A stretch of DNA of 64,000 nt from Clostridia bacterium (GTDB lineage Bacteria; Bacillota; Clostridia; Oscillospirales; CAG-382), in the NCBI GenBank assembly GCA_017399965.1, contig JAFQAP010000004.1, positions 91,348-155,347 of the forward strand, written 5' to 3'. The notes under the pieces were generated by a model. That model ran no database searches, was not told where the DNA came from, and worked only from the letters and a program-made list of their open reading frames with translations. Shown one piece after another: positions 42,984 to 52,382 of the stretch. Within the stretch, counting starts at the first letter, position 1; every line of letters starts with the position of its first letter. The translations under genes and the position numbers were made by a program.

Positions 42984-44444
42984 TTATTTTACTTCGGGAA
43001 TAGCGTATATCTTGTTTATATCTGCGTTGATAGTATAATTTTTCTGCATTTCCGCAAGTGCGTTGTTTGCGGCTTCACCTGCGGCAGTATTAAAATAATT
43101 AAGCTGCCAGTTGGGAATATTATCTTCGCAGAAGAACATTATGTGATAGCCGAAAGAAGTGGAAATAAGACCGGTATCTCCGTATTTGCGGCTTTCATCA
43201 AAGCACCAGTTATCATATTCGGTAACCATTTCGCCTTTGCGGATCCTTTCGTACAAGCCGCCGGTAGCAAAGGAACCTTCATCGTCGGAATAGCGGTAAG
43301 CAAGTGCGGCAAAATCCTGTTCGCTTCCGTTTCCGTCCTTGAAGAGCTGATATATTCTCTCCGCTTCGGCCTTTGCCTGTTCCTTGCTTTCGAAATTATC
43401 GAAAGAAATAAGGATATGGCGCACGTCAACGGTCTTCTGAGTGTCGATAAAAGGTGCGGTGGTGAGCATAAACACGTAATAGCAGTTTTTGGTGGTATCC
43501 TCTATAACTCTCGTATCCCCTACCTGCGCCTTTTTAAAGAGCCAGTTGCCTGCTTCGTCGTTGTTGTAAACCGCCCCCGTATATTCCACACCGTTTACAA
43601 TCTTTTGAGTTGCGGAATCAGCTTTATCAAGAGAAGTAACCTTGCCGTCGGTAAGATATTTTAAAACAGCAGCCTTGAACTCCTCTTTATTTTTTGCGGC
43701 AGCGATATCGTCTGCACCCTTTTGAGCCTTTTCTTTTGCCGCTTTATCGTCCTTTGCGTAAGATACTGTGTACATAAGATAATCTACATTCTGGCAGAAA
43801 ATGGGGCTTTTTTCTTTATATTCCTCTATTTCCTCTGCTTTTGGCGCCAGCTCATTATAAAGATTCGAAGAATACTCAGCGGCGAGCACGCTCAAATAGA
43901 TGGCGTTGTAAATGTCTTCGGAAGAAAGTCCTCTGCCGTATTTCTCGGGATCAAGGGAATATGCACGTTCTTTGAGTGCGGTTTTAGTCTCTTCGGAAAG
44001 ATCAAAACCGTCCGATTTTGCGTCTTCGCACAAGTAAAGATAATTTATCACGTTGTTATACGCTGTATCCGCAAAAAACTGGAAGAAGCTTTTATCGCTG
44101 GTATAATCCTGATTTTTCAAGGATTTATCGGGATTATAGATATCCGATATGGAAGCTCCGTAATACTTTGCAAAGGAATAATTCTGCTCGTAGATATAAT
44201 AGCTCATCATACCTGCGGTAACAGAAAAGTTTTCACTCTCTAAAACATTTTTCTTTAAAACCACGCCGGAGTTGAGCACGACCTGCACACACAAAACCGC
44301 GCAAAGCGCAAGGGCTGCAATGCAGGCAAGCACTGTGGCGCACTTTTTAAAAAATGCGTTACGCCGCTTAATTTTTTGCTGTTCAAGTATTTTATTTTTT
44401 CTCTGCTCTGCAAAATAAGAGCTTTTAGAGGTCTTTTTGGACAT
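42984..44444 (-). CDS. Membrane-anchored parvulin-type peptidyl-prolyl isomerase
   Basis: A 486-residue foldase. A basic cytoplasmic N-terminus is followed by one membrane helix (about residues 36-60), then a SurA-like helical chaperone region. The parvulin domain is at about 330-430: VDVRHILISFDNF, FAALAYRYSDDEGSFATGGLY, then FGYHIMFFCED. It catalyses cis-trans isomerisation of prolyl bonds in secreted proteins outside the membrane. The ATG at 44444 follows AAAGGAAAAG; the gene overlaps the end of the large subtilase by 20 bases, so it may fold that protein. Confidence 0.92.
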   Translation of the reverse strand: MSKKTSKSSYFAEQRKNKILEQQKIKRRNAFFKKCATVLACIAALALCAVLCVQVVLNSGVVLKKNVLESENFSVTAGMMSYYIYEQNYSFAKYYGASISDIYNPDKSLKNQDYTSDKSFFQFFADTAYNNVINYLYLCEDAKSDGFDLSEETKTALKERAYSLDPEKYGRGLSSEDIYNAIYLSVLAAEYSSNLYNELAPKAEEIEEYKEKSPIFCQNVDYLMYTVSYAKDDKAAKEKAQKGADDIAAAKNKEEFKAAVLKYLTDGKVTSLDKADSATQKIVNGVEYTGAVYNNDEAGNWLFKKAQVGDTRVIEDTTKNCYYVFMLTTAPFIDTQKTVDVRHILISFDNFESKEQAKAEAERIYQLFKDGNGSEQDFAALAYRYSDDEGSFATGGLYERIRKGEMVTEYDNWCFDESRKYGDTGLISTSFGYHIMFFCEDNIPNWQLNYFNTAAGEAANNALAEMQKNYTINADINKIYAIPEVK

Positions 44445-47400
44445 TTTTCTTTTCCTTTCGATATATAACAAAAATAATTACCAAAACAATTACGGTGACC
44501 GAAACCGCCGCCGCAACAGCTATGATCACACCGTTTTCCCCGGTTTTATCTATCGGCTCGCTTCCGTCGGAAGGCTCGGAAATGATCTTTGCTTTGCGTT
44601 CAACGGTAACCGTATAGGTAACGGAGGTTCCGTCCTGCGCCACGCAGTGAATGAGCACGTCCGTACTGCCGACAGCGAAGCTCTCCGGTGCATCTATCGA
44701 AACTACTGTGTTTTCATTTCTCGCAACGAAAGAAAATTCGGGAGAAGGCATTTCATAGGACAGCACAAGCTTGTATTTAAGCCGCTCGGAAACGAATTCC
44801 GGCGTAAGCTCGCCGCAGGAAACCGTTATAGATTCAAGGAAGGGGTCGCCGTTTAACAGCTCCTGCTCCCTGCGAATGACTTGTATTTTATAGTTTGTGG
44901 ACACCCCTGTGGGAGAAGTGTATTTGATATTTACGGTAAGCTCGTCACTTTCCGGTATAACGGTATCGGACAACACTATAATACCGCCCTCGGGGTAATC
45001 GAATTCAATATCAAGGTTTACCGCGTTAAAGGGAACGGTTACGGAATAATTACGTATAGTGGGATTAAAAACAAAATATTCCGCATTGTTTATTCTTATG
45101 GAAAAATCCGCAGAGGTTCGCTTTTTAACGGCGGAGGTTTTAACAACCGATTCGGAAGCAATAACATTTCCCACCGCAGTAACACCGCAGTTTTGCAAAG
45201 TGAAAGCCATATCGTCAAGCTTTATATCCGATTTCACACGGAAACGTAAAGCAGCAAAGGATTTTATAACACGGTTTGAGGGAGTGCCGTCTTTTTCGTA
45301 AGCGGCAAATGTTACATTTCCCTCTCCCTCTGTATATTCCACCAGATAATCCAAACCCGCAACATACATAAGCTCAAGACGCTCGTCATCAAAAGCAAAG
45401 GTGCCGAAAACGGAATCAATACCTATTCCTCCGTCCACGTATAAAACGACGGAGAATTCGCTGGCAGGATGAAGAGTTGCGGGAACAGACGCCGTTACCT
45501 TTAAAGAACCGTCCGGCTGCGGAAGAGTTGCGTAAGATTCGTTAATAAGTGAAAGCAGGATAATTGTGTCGCTGCTGTCCAGAACCCCGTCAAAGTTGCA
45601 ATCGCCCGCATAAAATGCGTGAAGACTTATATCTTCTCCCTCTATTCCCTCAACGAGAACACGGATATCCGATGCGGTAAGCATACCGTCGCAATCCGTA
45701 TCACCTACCACGATAATAGGAATGCTGCCAATACTTTCGCCGGTGTCCGAAACAAAGCTCATAACAGCACCGCTGAAGATAATTTCGTTATCATCCATAG
45801 CTATGCCGTCACCTTTTAAAATACGGAAACGGGTATCCTGATTTTTAACAGTATTCACAAAGCCTGCCACTGTAATACCTGCGGGAATACGTACGGTACG
45901 TGTGGCTTCATCGTAAATAAACTCTTCATCTGTAAATTCGATCAAAAGCTTTACTACGTTTACGGTCACGGTTGCAGAAAAGCCGCCTGCCGTTACTGTA
46001 ATAACGGATACGCCTTCTTCCACAGCGATCATAAGTCCGTTTTTATCTACGGTAACACTGTTTCCTTCCACAGAAAATTCCGCAGGCACCGCAGACGCAC
46101 CGTAAGGCAGATATTCCACAAGTATGTGTCTGCTTTCGCCGAGATTAAGCTCTCTGTTTCCTCCGGAAACGGAAATACCCGTAAGAGCGGGAACAACGTA
46201 AAATTCGCTTGCAAAAATTATACCGAAAGGCATAACACATTCCAGACGGTGCTTTCCGCCCAAGGTGTATTCCCCGCCGTAAAAAGGCTTGCCGTCGATA
46301 AAAAGCAAACCGAGATCTGAGGCGATTTCCACAGCTTCTTGATAGGTGCCTTCCCCGTTTTGAATTTGGGGCGTTTTTCCCGCAAAAGAAGCACCGTGTA
46401 CGGTCACGGAAGCACCTGACGTTGTAACGCAGTACCCTTCTGCAAAAATGCCGTCAAAAGCATAATCGGAAACAAGCTCACCATCTGCAGTATACACACC
46501 GGATGCAGTAAAGACAAGACCGTTCATTACGGCGCGGATATCCGCAGGAATTCGGGAATATTCGCTGCCGTCGGCAGTAAGATACACGGTATCTCTTGAA
46601 GTCAGATAAACTCCGTCCGTATAAACCTTTTTTGTATCTCCCGAATCAATACTGCCCAGATACTTACCGTCAAATCCAAAAATTCCGATACCCTGGGAAT
46701 TTGCAACGTATACTTTATCCAACGATACCGCAATATCCGAAACCGAAATATCGGAAATTATTGAAATGCCGCCATCGTGAACAAGTATAAGTTCATTTTC
46801 TGCAAAGGCTGCAAGCCCGTAATAGCTTATAACCGCTTTTTCGGGACAGGGGATATCGAAGTACGATACGATATCCAAGGTATTGCAATCAATAATGCAA
46901 CAGCTATCTTTAAAGAAGACTGCGAGCTCTCCTCCTCCGGCGGTAATATACAAGGGGATATCCGTAAACGCAAGTCTGCCGGAAGTAATAAAAGAAGCAT
47001 CAGTATAGTAAACCGCACCATCGGAGAGCATAAAAATCTTGCCGGAAGCGGGATCAAATGCAGTTTGCTCGGGATGAACGCTCAAAAGAGCAAAAGAAGT
47101 ATAATCGTTAAACAAAACGCTGTAACCGACTTCGGAAACCTCTCCCGCAAAAGCAACCTGGGTAATATCGGAAAATTCAACCAATCCGGTATTTTCAAAA
47201 AGCACATAACCGTCCGTAACAGATAAAGCGGTATCGCAAAAAGTATACAAAAGTCTGCCGCTTAAAATATCCACACAGCCGCGGGACGTAAACAAAATAT
47301 TATCGTTTACGCTTAAAATACTGCCGTAAGGGGTAGTCAGCACTTTTTGACCGCCGAAAAGAAGGGTGTTCTGTTCAAACTCATATCCGCCGAAAGGAAT

Positions 47401-49350
47401 ATATCCTTCCTCCTTTTCAAGGCTCGGAGCCAAGCTGTCCTTAAGCGCTGTGCGGGATACGGAATAAACACCGCTTTCAAGTATAACGTATAAAAGTTTA
47501 TCGTCGGCTTCAAAGCCGATAACCTTTGATACGGTTTTAAATGTGCGCAAAGGGGCGGAAAGATTTAAAATATCGTACACACGGAAGCCCAACGAGCTGT
47601 CGTCCGCGGCAAGAAGAAATCCCTGCTCACGGTCAGCAAAAATTACGTTTTCATGCCCGAAGCCCGTATGCAGCTTCTTTTCCGTTTTTACGGTAAAAGA
47701 GCAGGAATAAACCAAAGCGCCGTATAAATCAGTAACAGATGCGGTGTATTCACCGTCGCTAAGCACCTTTGTGCCCGAAAATTCGGTTCCGTTTACGGTA
47801 AAAATACCTTCTCCGTAAGCGGTAACTGCCACGGAGGAAGAATAAGTCTCGCCGTTTTCAACACCCCGTATATATCCCGTACCACCTATATTCACGGTAG
47901 CGGAAAGGGATGAAAATTCATTTTTAAGAACAAATCTGTGATACCCTGCGGGTACCGCAGTACCGGATTCATAGGGCATACCGTCCAGATAACCGAAACC
48001 TTCATTAAACACAATACTGTTTTCGGTAACCGAATAATCAAGGTTTCCGTATTTTACGGTAAAGGAGATATTTATGGTTTTATCTTCAAAAGTAAGAGAA
48101 AATACGTGCTGTCCCTCTTCTTTTACCCAATCTCCCGAATCAAAGGTCTTTCCGTTTAGTTTTGCCGTGCCTTTGTTAAAGAAAATCTGAGTAGGCTCGG
48201 TAAGTAAAGCGCCTTTAAATATACCTGTAATAATAGGTTCAAAGGAAGCTTTGACAATATCGGCGGCATTAATTACGCCGTAGCCCGTGTAAGGAGAATG
48301 CTTAGTACCCAAAACGGACATAAGCAGGTATTTGAATTGTTCGCCGTCAAGCTCTTTTGCACCGGAACGGGCAAGCGCCGCAACACCGCTTACAATAGCG
48401 GCAGAAAGACTGGTGCCCGAAGACACGGTATAGTCCTCCTGAGGATGGCACACGATAATATCCGAACCGGGAGCGGCAACGGTAACTTTATCGTTAAACT
48501 GAGAAAAGTGGGCGGGAACGCCATCGTTATCCACGGAAGCGACGGAAACAACTCCATCGTATGAAGCGGGGTAAAAATATTTTCCCGCAAGAGATGCGTC
48601 TGCGCCGTCGTTGCCTGCGGCGGCAACGACAATACATCCGTTGGACAGAGCGTAATTAATTGCATTTTGTTCGCTTACAGAATAAGAATATCCGCCCAAA
48701 GAAACGTTTATAATATCCGCACCGTTATCCACAGCGTTGTAAATACCTTCTACCAATGCGGAGGAATATACCATACCACCCGAAGATACCTTTACGGGGT
48801 AGATCTTCGCACCCTTGGCAACGGAGGAAATTATCCCCGCAACCGCAGTACCGTGTCCCTCTGAATCGGCGTACACGCCGTTTTTGCCAAGGGTTGCATC
48901 GTATCCTTCGAGGATATCAATGTTTTTAAGATCGCCGTGACTGCGCTCTATACCTGTGTCCAGAATTGCAATAACGATATCGTTTAAATCGGAAGATAAC
49001 TCCCACGCTTCGCTTATACTGCACTTATCCATCCAGGTGCCGTCTTGGGAAACCGTAAGAAGATTACGCGGAAGTTCTTTTTCTGCAGAAAGTGTATACT
49101 GTGAAAGAAAAGAAATATCTTCTGCCGTTACCAAATATACTTTTTCACTGCGGGATAACGTCTTATATTCGTAACCTTCAAGCAGAGAATCCGCATCCGC
49201 ATCTTTGCGAAAAGTAACTATATAACGAGAAAAAGCGCCATTCTCGTTTTTATTGTCCGCAAAACAGGTAAAACCCGCAAAGCCCCCCTCCGAAACGGCG
49301 GCGAGCAGCAAATAAAAGGACAGTATTAAAGAGAATAAACGCTTAAACAT
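44425..49350 (-). CDS. Very large secreted subtilase with propeller, dockerin and cohesin modules and membrane anchor
   Basis: A 1641-residue S8 peptidase. Signal peptide about 1-30; inhibitor I9-like prodomain about 40-105; catalytic domain about 110-370 with Asp131 (ILDTGIE), His166 (EGHGTAVAG), Asn247 (AAGND) and Ser314 (SGTSLSA). Then three Ig-like repeats of the LNGxxFxSG type (to about 560), a beta-propeller-like region (about 560-1010), another such repeat and a Big_2-like Ig domain. A dockerin with two Asp-rich loops (TDCDGMLTASD, CNFDGVLDSSD) is at about 1215-1270, followed by a cohesin (about 1283-1405), two cadherin-like sandwiches, and a C-terminal helix with RKEKKN. It starts 20 bases after the trmN-like gene. 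Confidence 0.9.
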   Translation of the reverse strand: MFKRLFSLILSFYLLLAAVSEGGFAGFTCFADNKNENGAFSRYIVTFRKDADADSLLEGYEYKTLSRSEKVYLVTAEDISFLSQYTLSAEKELPRNLLTVSQDGTWMDKCSISEAWELSSDLNDIVIAILDTGIERSHGDLKNIDILEGYDATLGKNGVYADSEGHGTAVAGIISSVAKGAKIYPVKVSSGGMVYSSALVEGIYNAVDNGADIINVSLGGYSYSVSEQNAINYALSNGCIVVAAAGNDGADASLAGKYFYPASYDGVVSVASVDNDGVPAHFSQFNDKVTVAAPGSDIIVCHPQEDYTVSSGTSLSAAIVSGVAALARSGAKELDGEQFKYLLMSVLGTKHSPYTGYGVINAADIVKASFEPIITGIFKGALLTEPTQIFFNKGTAKLNGKTFDSGDWVKEEGQHVFSLTFEDKTINISFTVKYGNLDYSVTENSIVFNEGFGYLDGMPYESGTAVPAGYHRFVLKNEFSSLSATVNIGGTGYIRGVENGETYSSSVAVTAYGEGIFTVNGTEFSGTKVLSDGEYTASVTDLYGALVYSCSFTVKTEKKLHTGFGHENVIFADREQGFLLAADDSSLGFRVYDILNLSAPLRTFKTVSKVIGFEADDKLLYVILESGVYSVSRTALKDSLAPSLEKEEGYIPFGGYEFEQNTLLFGGQKVLTTPYGSILSVNDNILFTSRGCVDILSGRLLYTFCDTALSVTDGYVLFENTGLVEFSDITQVAFAGEVSEVGYSVLFNDYTSFALLSVHPEQTAFDPASGKIFMLSDGAVYYTDASFITSGRLAFTDIPLYITAGGGELAVFFKDSCCIIDCNTLDIVSYFDIPCPEKAVISYYGLAAFAENELILVHDGGISIISDISVSDIAVSLDKVYVANSQGIGIFGFDGKYLGSIDSGDTKKVYTDGVYLTSRDTVYLTADGSEYSRIPADIRAVMNGLVFTASGVYTADGELVSDYAFDGIFAEGYCVTTSGASVTVHGASFAGKTPQIQNGEGTYQEAVEIASDLGLLFIDGKPFYGGEYTLGGKHRLECVMPFGIIFASEFYVVPALTGISVSGGNRELNLGESRHILVEYLPYGASAVPAEFSVEGNSVTVDKNGLMIAVEEGVSVITVTAGGFSATVTVNVVKLLIEFTDEEFIYDEATRTVRIPAGITVAGFVNTVKNQDTRFRILKGDGIAMDDNEIIFSGAVMSFVSDTGESIGSIPIIVVGDTDCDGMLTASDIRVLVEGIEGEDISLHAFYAGDCNFDGVLDSSDTIILLSLINESYATLPQPDGSLKVTASVPATLHPASEFSVVLYVDGGIGIDSVFGTFAFDDERLELMYVAGLDYLVEYTEGEGNVTFAAYEKDGTPSNRVIKSFAALRFRVKSDIKLDDMAFTLQNCGVTAVGNVIASESVVKTSAVKKRTSADFSIRINNAEYFVFNPTIRNYSVTVPFNAVNLDIEFDYPEGGIIVLSDTVIPESDELTVNIKYTSPTGVSTNYKIQVIRREQELLNGDPFLESITVSCGELTPEFVSERLKYKLVLSYEMPSPEFSFVARNENTVVSIDAPESFAVGSTDVLIHCVAQDGTSVTYTVTVERKAKIISEPSDGSEPIDKTGENGVIIAVAAAVSVTVIVLVIIFVIYRKEKKNVQKDL

Positions 49351-49370
49351 CTAAATATTCACCAAATAAT

Positions 49371-50090
49371 TTAAGAAAAATCGCTGTATATTTTTTTCAT
49401 TTCATCCGAATATTCGGTATGAAGATTATCTTTATATATATAAAACACATTTTCAAAAACCATTCCCTCTGCGGCGTCTTTTTTTGCATCCACCAAAATA
49501 AGAGAAGGCTTTTTTTCGGCAGAAGGGCAAACAACCCTTAACCGCTTTGGCTGCAGAGAATGCTTTTTTAAGGAAAACAACAAGGAATCCAGACGGTCTG
49601 CGCGGTATACCATATATACGTTACCGCCGCTTTTAACGCTTTTGGATGCGGCGGCGCAAACCGAATCAACGGTGCACAGAATTTCGCGGCGTGCAATATT
49701 CAAGGCTTCCGAAAGATTATCAAATCCGCTTCCCGCCTTAAGATATGGAGGATTGGAAACGCAATAATCGTAAATGCCCGCTTCAAATTCGCTTAAATGA
49801 GTTATATCTCGCTCAACAGCGTTATATTGCCCGGAAAAACCGTTGGACAGAGCGTTTTGCGCAGCAAGAGAAACGTATTGCTTTTGTATCTCTACCCCGT
49901 CCACAACGCTTGCTTTTCTTGATGCCAACAGCAAAAGACCGATAATTCCGCTGCCTGCACCCAGGTCAAGGCATTTTCCTCTGCCGTTAACAAAATCCGC
50001 AAGCAGAAGCGCATCTGTCCCGAAGCGGATTCCGTCTGTATATTCGGAAAGAACTATTGATTTATTAACCCTTGTGGTTATTATTTCCAT
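49371..50090 (-). CDS. TrmN6-like tRNA/rRNA adenine methyltransferase
   Basis: A 239-residue N6-adenine methyltransferase resembling YfiC/TrmN6, which modifies A37 of tRNA-Val. SAM loop CLDLGAGSGIIGLLLL (about 35-50), acidic DGVEIQ, and the catalytic motif NPPY in VSNPPYLKAG. The N-terminus begins with ALLLADF after a short helix. It is a housekeeping-type gene upstream of the large subtilase, 20 bases away, and reads in the same direction as ferredoxin. The exact target base is uncertain. Confidence 0.9.
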   Translation of the reverse strand: MEIITTRVNKSIVLSEYTDGIRFGTDALLLADFVNGRGKCLDLGAGSGIIGLLLLASRKASVVDGVEIQKQYVSLAAQNALSNGFSGQYNAVERDITHLSEFEAGIYDYCVSNPPYLKAGSGFDNLSEALNIARREILCTVDSVCAAASKSVKSGGNVYMVYRADRLDSLLFSLKKHSLQPKRLRVVCPSAEKKPSLILVDAKKDAAEGMVFENVFYIYKDNLHTEYSDEMKKIYSDFS

Positions 50091-50134
50091 AATTTTGCTC
50101 CGCTTCTTTGCGTTTTAACAAAACAGATGAATAA

Positions 50135-50156
50135 TGCGCCCCCGAATGAGGGCGCA
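50135..50156 (-). terminator. GC-rich hairpin after the ferredoxin gene
   Basis: TGCGCCC pairs with GGGCGCA, followed on the minus strand by ATTATTCATCTGTTTTGTT. It probably reduces transcription into the trmN-like gene but is not a perfect terminator. Confidence 0.55.
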
Positions 50157-50173
50157 CTCTCGTCTGTTACAGA

Positions 50174-50347
50174 TTATTCGGCAATAGCCTGTACAGGACA
50201 TGTACCGGCACAAGCGCCGCAATCAACGCAGGTATCTGCATTTATGTCTGCCTTGCCCTCGTCGTCAATTACGATTGCTGCCATGGGGCACTGCTCTGCG
50301 CAAGCGCCGCAGCCGATGCATTCGTCTTTGTTTACCTTATATGCCAT
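50174..50347 (-). CDS. Two-cluster [4Fe-4S] ferredoxin
   Basis: A 57-residue clostridial-type ferredoxin with two CxxCxxCxxxCP cluster motifs: CIGCGACAEQCP (about 9-20) and CVDCGACAGTCP (about 39-50), each binding a [4Fe-4S] cluster. It carries low-potential electrons to anaerobic enzymes such as pyruvate:ferredoxin oxidoreductase and hydrogenase. The ATG at 50347 has GGAGGTGT upstream; a reading frame extends five codons earlier but without a ribosome site. It has its own promoter. Confidence 0.96.
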   Translation of the reverse strand: MAYKVNKDECIGCGACAEQCPMAAIVIDDEGKADINADTCVDCGACAGTCPVQAIAE

Positions 50348-50379
50348 ATCGGACACCTCCAATTATAATTTACAAACCT

Positions 50380-50408
50380 ATAATAACACAGAAAAATACG
50401 TTTTTCAA
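50380..50408 (-). promoter_or_regulatory. Promoter of the ferredoxin gene
   Basis: Minus strand: TTGAAA (50403-50408), 17 bases, TATTAT (50380-50385). Confidence 0.8.
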
Positions 50409-50435
50409 GTGTTTCTGATATTTATTAATGTATTT

Positions 50436-51383
50436 TTAATATTCTCCCATTGCTTCTCTTATTTTAACGATCATTTTCGAGAAGGTCTGGTTATAGAGGA
50501 CTTTTTTACTTCCGTTGCCCTTGAACAGATAGCCGTTTGCAAACATTATATCGCCGTATTCCTCAAAGGCTTCGGTGCCCATGGTGGTGGAAATGGCGTT
50601 ATTCATTATTTCCAGATATTTTTCGGAATCCGTTGCAAGAGAAGATCTTTTGGTTATTGCCAGAAATACGGATTCGTAAAGACTGTCTTTGATAGTATAA
50701 TCCGTATCGTTTCCTTCGGGATTATAATCCCATATCATCCCCAGAACTTCTGCGCTTATATTAGCATCACCGGGACCGTAAGTTTCACAGTAAGCGTCGG
50801 GCACAGGCTCGTCGTTATCAAGATAATCCTGAATTTCGTCCATAAAATCGGGATTATACACTTTAACGGCGGTAGGAAGAGTAACTGTGACCGTTCCCAG
50901 CTCCTTAACTATTTCATATAATCCGCTGTAATCAAAGGCGGCGTAATAATCTATATCATACCCTACAAGATAAGGAACCGTGTTCATAATATCCTCGGGT
51001 GTTCTCATGTACAGATATGAATAAAGAGGTGCGGATTTTCCGCCGTTATCCACGGTTGCATCGTAAGGAATCGATGTGGTGAGATAGATTCCCTTTTCTT
51101 CGTCTACACGTACAAAGAAAATATTAGCCACGTGCTCTTTATTCGCCATACCGATAAACGCAAGAGAAAACTTTCTGTTTCTGCCGGATTCGATAATATC
51201 GTCCGAGGTTTCGGATTCCTCTGTGATCTGTGAAGTATCCTCCTCCGTACCTTTATCAAAATCGCCCAAAAGAGCTTCATCTATGTAGGGCACAGCGACT
51301 TTCCATGCCAGCAAACCGAACACAACCAAAAAAAGCAAAAATACAATTAAGAAATTTCTGATAGCGGTAGACAAAATCTCCAC
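50436..51383 (-). CDS. LCP-like membrane protein with an altered catalytic site
   Basis: A 315-residue protein with one N-terminal membrane helix (about 9-32), a Ser/Glu/Asp linker, and a domain from about residue 70 that follows the LytR-CpsA-Psr fold: SLAFIGM, IYLTTSIPYDATV, VPYLVGYDIDYYAAFDYSG, ELGTVTVTLPTAV. In true LCP proteins the central motif is SIPRDT and holds a catalytic Arg; here it reads SIPYDA, and other conserved Arg residues are missing. A non-catalytic role, such as binding a lipid-linked polymer, is possible. Divergent from uppP, with paired strong promoters. Confidence 0.7.
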   Translation of the reverse strand: MEILSTAIRNFLIVFLLFLVVFGLLAWKVAVPYIDEALLGDFDKGTEEDTSQITEESETSDDIIESGRNRKFSLAFIGMANKEHVANIFFVRVDEEKGIYLTTSIPYDATVDNGGKSAPLYSYLYMRTPEDIMNTVPYLVGYDIDYYAAFDYSGLYEIVKELGTVTVTLPTAVKVYNPDFMDEIQDYLDNDEPVPDAYCETYGPGDANISAEVLGMIWDYNPEGNDTDYTIKDSLYESVFLAITKRSSLATDSEKYLEIMNNAISTTMGTEAFEEYGDIMFANGYLFKGNGSKKVLYNQTFSKMIVKIREAMGEY

Positions 51384-51397
51384 TCCTTTCCGTATGC

Positions 51398-51426
51398 ATT
51401 ATAATACAATAGTTTTATTTTGTCAA
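51398..51426 (-). promoter_or_regulatory. Promoter of the LCP-like gene
   Basis: Minus strand: TTGACA (51421-51426), 17 bases, TATAAT (51398-51403): full consensus. Confidence 0.85.
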
Positions 51427-51451
51427 ATATAATTATACTTTAAAGGTAATA

Positions 51452-51480
51452 TTGACATTTATAATTAAATATCTTATAAT
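51452..51480 (+). promoter_or_regulatory. Promoter of uppP-ftsK
   Basis: TTGACA (51452-51457), 17 bases, TATAAT (51475-51480): full consensus. Confidence 0.85.
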
Positions 51481-51515
51481 AAATATAATATTATGTATAC
51501 TTATGGGGTCTTACA

Positions 51516-52355
51516 ATGAGTATTTTAGAAGGCATCCTTTACGGCCTGTTGCAAGGCATTGCGGAATTTCTTCCAATTTCCTCTAGCGGGCATCTTGCTT
51601 TAGCACAAAATCTGTTCGGCGCTGCCGACACGGAGGGAAACGAATATCTTGCTTTTAACGTATTGCTTCATCTTGCAACTCTTTTGGCGGTGTGCACCGT
51701 TTACCGAAAAGACGTATGGCTTGTCGTAAAAGGATTTTTCTCTTTAATTAAAAAATTATTCAAAAGAAAACTTAATTTAAAAAGACTGGATTACGGAGAA
51801 AAGCTTTTTGTAATGCTGGTGTTTGCAACCCTTCCTCTCATTCCTGCCATACTCGTTAAGGATTGGCTGGAGGCTGTGTCTTCCGTAAGCTGGGCCATAG
51901 GCTTGCTTTTAATTATAAACGGGCTGGTTCTGTTTATTTCCGATAAGCTTGCAAGCAACAGATTTTCTCTTTCAAAGTCAAATCCCGTAAAAGCATTTTA
52001 TCCCGGGGTTGCGCAGGTGTTCGGTCTGCTTCCCGGCATATCCAGAAGCGGAATTACCATAACAGGTTCTCTGTTGGGCGGTTTTGAAAGAAAAGACGCA
52101 GTTAAACTCTCTTTCTTAATGTCCGTTCCCGCCATATTGGGAGCAAGCATACTTGAACTTCCGGATTTCTTTAAAGACGGTATCCCCGCAGAAAACGCTC
52201 TTCCTTTTATTATCGGAGCCATAGTTGCGGCAGTAAGCGGATTCGGGGCTATAAAGCTTTTACAATATATTGCAAAGAACAAAGGCTTTTCCTATTTTTC
52301 CGTTTATTGCTTCGTCGTTGGATTGTTCGCAATAATTGCCGATATCATTATATAA
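51516..52355 (+). CDS. uppP: Undecaprenyl-diphosphatase
   Basis: UppP/BacA, 279 aa, regenerates undecaprenyl phosphate carrier lipid for peptidoglycan and other surface polymers. Hallmarks are QGIAEFLPISSSGH (about 15-28) and PGISRSGITITGSLL near residue 171, which form the active site on the membrane. About eight hydrophobic helices span the chain. It is 27 bases upstream of ftsK and has its own strong promoter. Overproduction of such enzymes can raise bacitracin tolerance, a family property. Confidence 0.96.
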   Translation: MSILEGILYGLLQGIAEFLPISSSGHLALAQNLFGAADTEGNEYLAFNVLLHLATLLAVCTVYRKDVWLVVKGFFSLIKKLFKRKLNLKRLDYGEKLFVMLVFATLPLIPAILVKDWLEAVSSVSWAIGLLLIINGLVLFISDKLASNRFSLSKSNPVKAFYPGVAQVFGLLPGISRSGITITGSLLGGFERKDAVKLSFLMSVPAILGASILELPDFFKDGIPAENALPFIIGAIVAAVSGFGAIKLLQYIAKNKGFSYFSVYCFVVGLFAIIADIII

Positions 52356-52382
52356 AATAATTTTTAAGGAACTATAAATAAA

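Noticed and set aside
13213..49350. Sortase LPXTG anchoring of the secreted enzymes
   Set aside because: None of the five C-termini contains LPXTG or a close variant before the final helix.
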